In this document: positions 59,015 to 64,000 of the stretch, in pieces
How positions within the stretch are numbered: the first letter of the stretch is position 1
How the letters are laid out: every line of letters begins with the position of its first letter
Source: Rutstroemia sp. NJR-2017a BVV2
Taxonomy: Eukaryota; Ascomycota; Leotiomycetes; Helotiales; Rutstroemiaceae
Reading direction: 5' to 3'
NCBI GenBank assembly: GCA_002946415.1
Contig: NJPS01000079.1
Location: forward strand, 744,001 to 808,000
Length of the DNA: 64,000 nt
Notes under the pieces: model-generated
The model's input: only the letters and a program-made list of their open reading frames with translations
The model's database searches: none
What the model was told of the DNA's origin: nothing
Program-made: the position numbers and the translations under genes

Positions 59015-60154
59015 CTAACCAACCATATCACCAACCATCCCTCGATCCTCACCCTTCTCTGTAAAACCCCGTTCTTGCACCTCAAATCCTAACCCACAAA
59101 CCTCCTTTCTTCTCCTCGCATACATCCCGTACAAACCCAGCCACACTGTTCGATCTCTACAATCCGTCGCACCGAACCATTCGCTCCTCCCACAGCTCGG
59201 CATGTATCTGTTCAGCTCCTCTTTTGTAGCTCGGATCCATGGTTTTGGGATCGGCCAGTCAGAGAAATGCATATAGCTCGCTTCTCCGAGGACCTTTTCG
59301 GGATCCCAAGTTTCGGTTGTATTTCGCAGATATTCGACGTGGGACTTGCGGCGGAACTCGCCAGAAAGAAGATTATAAGGTCGTTGCGGCATGGCGAGAA
59401 TGCTGGTGGAGAAAAGGGTTAAGAGGATGTCCATGTCAGATTCGTGGGGTTCGGCGTGCTGGACTGCGGACTCGACTTGTTGGAAAAGGTTGCTTGAGGG
59501 GCGGAGGAGAAGTAGTTGCGAGGAATATGCCCAGCCTGTTGGAGGCCCGAAATATGTATACGGCATAGCGATAGGCGCTGACGGTAGTAGGAACACTTCA
59601 TCCATATTATGTATATACAGTCCATCCGATTCCAGGTGCAGCACTCGATCATACTGCGTGAGGTTGAATGCCAAGAGCTTGGTATACGAATCCTGCCACA
59701 TCGCGTGCTCGGAATGATCTTGGTGCAGGACGTCGACCGGCTGCAATTTCACGTAGTAGTCCGTCTGCGCCTGCTTCAGCAGTCTCGCAATAGGTGTCAA
59801 AGGTTTCGAAGGTATTGAATCGTCAACCTCGTCTGCAGACCAGTGAGCTGGGTAGAGCATCAACCGTTGCGCATGGCTTCCGATTGTTTCGACTTGGCTC
59901 CAGAGCTGCAGCGCGCTGCACAGATATTCGGGCGTGGTGACATACTGCACGTATGCAAACTTAAACCAATCGATACCTTTGTCGTCGACTGTGAGCACAG
60001 GGCCGGGCATAGGGGGGAAGGGGTCGGGGTCATGGTTGTGCAGGACGACGTAGCGGCCGAGTGAGACGATAAGGATGCAGATGAAGAGAAGCTGGATGGA
60101 TTTCGCGGAGAGCGCTAGACGCAGTCGTCGAGTGTAGAAGCGGAGGCTGGCCAT
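59015..60154 (-). CDS. GT8-like type II membrane glycosyltransferase (Gnt1 type)
   Basis: Intronless, 379 codons. A short basic cytosolic segment precedes one membrane helix at about residues 17-37 (SIQLLFICILIVSLGRYVV), then a lumenal catalytic domain: FAYVQYVTTPEYLCSALQLW, RLMLYPAHWSADE, YDRVLHLESDGLYIHNMDEV, PIAMPYTYF, and DWPIPKPWIRATKEELNRYM. This matches the fungal Gnt1/GT8-type family, in which Kluyveromyces Gnt1 adds N-acetylglucosamine to Golgi glycans. The metal-binding DxD site is replaced by Glu175-Ser-Asp177 (ESD). It is divergent from the next gene. Confidence 0.86.
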   Translation of the reverse strand: MASLRFYTRRLRLALSAKSIQLLFICILIVSLGRYVVLHNHDPDPFPPMPGPVLTVDDKGIDWFKFAYVQYVTTPEYLCSALQLWSQVETIGSHAQRLMLYPAHWSADEVDDSIPSKPLTPIARLLKQAQTDYYVKLQPVDVLHQDHSEHAMWQDSYTKLLAFNLTQYDRVLHLESDGLYIHNMDEVFLLPSAPIAMPYTYFGPPTGWAYSSQLLLLRPSSNLFQQVESAVQHAEPHESDMDILLTLFSTSILAMPQRPYNLLSGEFRRKSHVEYLRNTTETWDPEKVLGEASYMHFSDWPIPKPWIRATKEELNRYMPSCGRSEWFGATDCRDRTVWLGLYGMYARRRKEVCGLGFEVQERGFTEKGEDRGMVGDMVG

Positions 60155-60537
60155 ATGAATATCTGAGCGGAGGACATAGTTCTAGAGGAGAACATTGTTT
60201 TTTCTTTCCTGTCTGGCTTTGGTTGTTGAAGATGCTGCTGCGATAGATACCAAGCCGCTAGATACTAGTTGGGGCGGACCCTGGTCATTTTCGGATATCG
60301 ACCCGAATGGGTGGAAATCTTACTATGCACACACACTCGATGTTATATACTGTACTCGGCCTCTGCCTGTTCTTCTCCTTGCATAAATGGCTTGCGAACT
60401 ATAACTTCTATCACTTCTCATATTATCGTTCCCAGGCAGCTCATCCCACCACGAAGAATGTGGATGTTAAAAACAATGGCAGCCCCCAGAAACTCCTGGC
60501 AGTCAATTGCTGATATCAAGCAAAGACTGCAAAGTCT
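60155..60537. other. Divergent promoter region
   Basis: 383 bp between start codons of the glycosyltransferase and F-box-like genes. Several overlapping short frames here are not supported. Confidence 0.5.
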
Positions 60538-61731
60538 ATGCCTGTTGTTAAGATGCACCACTCGCGACCTTATCATATGAATTTTCGGCCCAAGCTGAAT
60601 GTTTTCAATCTTCGCAAGCTTCCTGCGGAACTCCGAGCCTACATTTTTCAACACTATCTTGTAGCTTCCGGTGGTGGCTACGTCACATCTCCTCTCATCG
60701 TTGCTCTGCGGCCAGACCCAATCTTGTATCATGAGATTTTGGGTATTTTCTATCGTATGGCGACGTTTTTACTCACTAGTGAGAATGAACGACTACTTAC
60801 GTCACGGATGGGCCCTCGTCTCTTTCGTACGGTCCGCTCGCTTTGTGTGAGATTCTGTTATGTTCGTAGTGGGTCGGTCTTCATATCTATATCACTGGAT
60901 ACGCGTTTAGTTATGCTAATGTTGAATAGAGGGGGATTTGAACCCGCTGACCTCGATCCGGAATATCCAACGAAACCTGATATATCTTTCAAGGACCACC
61001 CTATATGGTGCGCTTACAACGTTTGCGACCTCGAGCTTGACCTGAGATATATCAGTCCGGCCAAAGCAATGGGTGTTGCAAAGTGTTGCCTGACTCGACT
61101 GTTAAACGTACAAACTTTGACAGTGCATATGAGACGTCGGATACAGCTTTCCCAGCCAGCAATTTTCAATGACAATGGAAACATAAGGCTTATCCACGAG
61201 CTCTCTACTGATATTCGCGACCTCGCATCTGGCGGCTCTAACGATCAATTACCAGAGCTGATAGAATTTATAAACACGGCAACTAAGACGAGGTGTATTC
61301 AGCATCCTTCAGATCCAGAAAAATTCACCTGGTCAGCAGGCTCACGCCGAACTCTGACGTGGACAGACGAGCAATACGTTCGAAGCATACCTTTCGAGAT
61401 ATACATGAAGGGTACTTCTCCTAATGTGATCCCCTGGGGCGGGCAGACTTTCATTTTCAATCATCCGTGTACTATGATGAGCGTTTTGACACTCACCCAT
61501 AGAGCTGTCATATCGTTGCATCATACAACCAGTTCTGTCGGTCTGGATACCCGCTATCTTCTCAGTCATTGCAGCCTTGAGAACTGTCCGTGTCTTGCTT
61601 ATCGACTTAGCCCAGTTGGTGAGTTCTCAGTAGACCCAGCTTTAGAATCCCAGCGCCTAGAAAGCATTCAACGGGGCTTAAAGCGATGGTGTTGCAAGAC
61701 CCTTGATGAAGATTCTCAAAATTATAGGTGA
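60538..61731 (+). CDS. F-box-like protein of unknown function
   Basis: Intronless, 397 codons; an alternative start is at 60553. Residues about 20-40, NLRKLPAELRAYIFQHYLV, resemble an F-box first helix (LP.E.. ..IF...L), followed by RPDPILYHEILGIFYRMATF, which is typical of Leotiomycete and other ascomycete F-box-like proteins where the next block describes entry of a conserved hydrophobic core. Two Cys-rich spots (CSLENCPC) lie near the end. Function unknown; a role in protein turnover is inferred only from the weak F-box. Confidence 0.75.
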   Translation: MPVVKMHHSRPYHMNFRPKLNVFNLRKLPAELRAYIFQHYLVASGGGYVTSPLIVALRPDPILYHEILGIFYRMATFLLTSENERLLTSRMGPRLFRTVRSLCVRFCYVRSGSVFISISLDTRLVMLMLNRGGFEPADLDPEYPTKPDISFKDHPIWCAYNVCDLELDLRYISPAKAMGVAKCCLTRLLNVQTLTVHMRRRIQLSQPAIFNDNGNIRLIHELSTDIRDLASGGSNDQLPELIEFINTATKTRCIQHPSDPEKFTWSAGSRRTLTWTDEQYVRSIPFEIYMKGTSPNVIPWGGQTFIFNHPCTMMSVLTLTHRAVISLHHTTSSVGLDTRYLLSHCSLENCPCLAYRLSPVGEFSVDPALESQRLESIQRGLKRWCCKTLDEDSQNYR

Positions 61732-62367
61732 AGGCCTATGTTCTCGCGTTTAAAAGTACGATTTCAGTGTGTTGGGCGAGGTGGGCGACGAAAGATGGAT
61801 ATGTACGAGCTCGTTCTTGTTTGTTGTTATTCAGGTAAAAGAAAGGGGCCCATGTGCTGAATTTAGATTTTGATCTTCCACTCAAGTATTACTTCTTCTG
61901 GTTGCGCAAATATTCCGGCACTCACACTAAAGGCGTTACGCTCCAATGTAAATGTTCAATTCCTTACAGGACCAGTTTTTATTCATTCCCATCGTACATT
62001 CACCTGCGACTTTGTGAATCTCATTTCCAGCACTGTACAAGAATCACTTTGTTTATGCATAACTCTTTCATTGATTCAATCTAATAGAGCTCGAATACTT
62101 CAATGTTTGTTCAAACTACAGGAAAGCTGGGACTATCTACCTGTAGTACTCATCTCTTCCTTTATATATTTGTTTCTCGATCTTAAATTGTCATTTCTTT
62201 TGTTTATTCGACAATCTTCTTTACAGCTATTTTCACAAGAAAACCTGAATATCAGATTACATCCGAAGCAACGCTGCAGCATAGGCTCGTACGCTTCTTC
62301 CTCGCGACTCTAATTATTAATTCGCCATTAAGTTTATTCTCAACTGGCTAGCTGAAACCAAGCAACC
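61732..62367. other. Intergenic region, no gene seen
   Basis: 636 bp, AT-rich, between two plus-strand genes. A 147-codon frame at 61870-62313 is hydrophobic but has no domain and spans the likely promoter, so I do not call it. Confidence 0.5.
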
Positions 62368-63088
62368 ATGTCGCTCTCCAAGACTGTCCCTGAGCATTAT
62401 TCGACTCATAAGCCCTCGAAATTCCGTCAATACTGTGTGAAGCACAAGTCTTATGACTGCCTTCTCGTTCCGTCAAATAAGCAAGCTTGTCAACCTATTC
62501 ATCAGCAGGTCTCTGAAATGCACAGTCCTTTTCGAGGAAAAGACGCTACTGAAAAAGAAAATTCAAAGCCCAAAGATAGCAAGCCGACTAGCAAGAAGCA
62601 CATGGGAATTCGTGGTACCTGCTCCGTTCTGCGTGAATCATTATTGACTCATGTATATTGATCTTGGTATGCTAACTTCAAACGAACAATCGACAGAAGG
62701 CAAAAAATCCGCATTGAAAGATTATACGTCTTGCACATTCATTGAGATTCAAATGGCAGACAGAAGTGGTAAGTTTCCCTGGCCTCCGAGTAAAACATCC
62801 ACAACGAAATCAAAGACTAACTAACTTCTTCCTCCCTTCACAGCATCTAAAAGCGCAGAAAACGGAAGCAATAACTTGGGTCAAGCTGAAATCAATGCAA
62901 ACGTAGATGAAGACGAAGAATCCTGGTATATGGTTGAAGATGCTTGCCTTGACGAAGACTGGCAGGAAATAGACGCACGTAAGCTGAAGAAGGAAGTTCG
63001 TTCTGTGTTTGGGCAGATGGGCTGGAAATTCTTGTATGAGGGTTGGGCCCCGGCGAATGGAAAACTTTTCGCCTCCCGCGGTAGATAA
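62368..63088 (+). CDS. Small acidic fungal protein of unknown function
   Basis: Three exons with the first donor unresolved: 62368-62614 (GTACCT) or 62368-62632 (GTGAAT), then 62697-62768 and 62844-63088, giving 187 or 193 codons; both keep frame. The shorter form reads MGIREGKKSALKDY at the junction. The N-terminus is Lys/Ser-rich and basic, the C-terminus acidic (NANVDEDEESWYMVEDACLDEDWQEID) then basic/aromatic (GQMGWKFLYEGWAP). I recognise no domain. Confidence 0.6.
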
Positions 63089-64000
63089 GTGATGGGCCCT
63101 AGGTGTTTGAAGGTTTTGAATGTCTTCTGGTCAAGGAAATTGTTAAGAACTAGGTCTACGAGTAGCTATTTCGGAGTATAATTGTACATCCTTCAACGCA
63201 AATACTGAAAACGGTGCTAGCTAGTGCTAAGAAGGCGACAAGACTCTCTTCATCTTTCTACTTGTATTACAAGCACCCTAGATGCTTCATGTTGAAATGA
63301 GCATATTTCACCCACGTCTGAGTGGAAACATAGTGAAACCATGAGGGTGTTCTCCACCCTGGCTGGAACATCAATCACCATACTATTTGCAGTCGTATTC
63401 CGGAGACCTTTCAGAAGTTGGATGACTTCCTCAGAGAACAAGTTCCGAACAACGAAGAACAGTCTGACAGACCTGTTAGCCCGGAGTGATGATGGACTTG
63501 TGCAGAGGTTGTTATGTAGGCCAAAGTAGCATTGTTTCTTAACAGGCGTTGAATGTACCCGAATTGCCAGTGGTTGTTAAGACTCAAGAGATACTTGTCG
63601 CTACGGCTGTGTTCGTAAGCAGGAAAAGCAACGGCGCTATACCTGCAAAGAGTGAATGCTACGACTAGGCTGAAGCTCAAGTAGACTGAGCACTAGAACG
63701 TGCATTGATCGGGTTTCATGAGAATAATACGAGAAAATTCGGCTAGACTCTACACATGTATTGTATGTAAATATCTCGCGTCTATATTGATTTCCTTCTA
63801 GCAACCCGGATATGAATCATACGGTAGAGTAAGTGGATAGTATACCTTTAATCTATTAGCTGTAATCTAATCCCATTAAGATCGCTTCTTAATCATATGT
63901 CCCTGGTCCTGTAGGAGAGATATGCCAATAGTCTACCAGTGAACTACTCCACTATGAACCATACTTTCATTTGTTCAGAATCGATCTACTTCACTAAAGT
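63089..64000. other. Terminal region, no supported gene
   Basis: 912 bp to the window end. An 89-codon minus frame at 63411-63680 opens with a hydrophobic leader (MSFSLVVAFTLCRYSAVAF), but nothing else supports it. Confidence 0.45.

Noticed and set aside
60929..60954. tRNA-like B-box (GGATTTGAACCC, minus sense)
   Set aside because: It lies in the F-box-like coding sequence, with no acceptor-stem pairing or A-box at the right distance.
61870..62313. 147-codon hydrophobic frame between two genes
   Set aside because: No domain, AT-driven hydrophobicity, overlapping alternative frames, and it covers a likely promoter.

Overview
The window is nuclear DNA of a filamentous ascomycete (Pezizomycotina). 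Short introns of about 47-125 nt with GTA/GTG...CTAAC...AG signals interrupt most genes, genes stand alone on both strands without operons, and the gene set is fungal: WSC wall-stress protein, DUF4965-type glutaminase, WSC/GMC/SDR enzymes, branchpoint-bridging protein, Sec39, NatB subunit. A Leotiomycetes-like source is my guess from the mix of families. I rebuilt 21 protein-coding genes exon by exon; every multi-exon model sums to a whole number of codons with no internal stop. A further four weak candidates are listed with low confidence. I saw no tRNA, rRNA, CRISPR array or intact transposon.

Layout. 0-5.6 kb: WSC-domain surface protein, NatB catalytic subunit (minus), and a 403-aa fungal protein. 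5.6-10.5 kb: gene desert. 10.5-24.7 kb: Myb/HTH-like protein, Ap4A phosphorylase (minus), secreted GMC oxidoreductase (minus, 7 exons), an SDR dehydrogenase (minus), secreted glutaminase A-like enzyme, and a Tra2-like RRM protein with a GC-AG intron. 24.7-29.1 kb: second desert with one broken secreted-protein-like frame. 29-35 kb: PIF1-type helicase (minus), single-Cys Ahp1-type peroxiredoxin, F-box-like protein, and an 8-cysteine small secreted protein. 36-42.5 kb: a 633-aa fungal protein with a GC-AG intron (minus), a three-exon complex I subunit NDUFS5 (minus) sharing a 196-bp promoter region with Sec39 (plus). 43.4-46.4 kb: an unusual 861-aa trypsin-like protease with a duplicated C-terminal module. 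46.4-49.6 kb: sparse. 49.6-64 kb: SprT-like metalloprotein, Ure2-type GST, branchpoint-bridging protein BBP/SF1, a 1086-aa coiled-coil protein, a GT8-like Golgi glycosyltransferase, an F-box-like protein, and a small acidic protein.

The genes do not form one pathway. Local groupings worth noting are the redox enzymes at 14-19 kb (GMC plus SDR, both minus), two splicing factors (Tra2-like and BBP), and mitochondrial functions (NDUFS5, possibly PIF1 and a long GST isoform). The best candidates for something undescribed are the protease with repeated Gly/Ala-rich helical modules at 43.4-46.4 kb, the in-frame GC-AG intron at 37.85 kb, and the single-cysteine peroxiredoxin.
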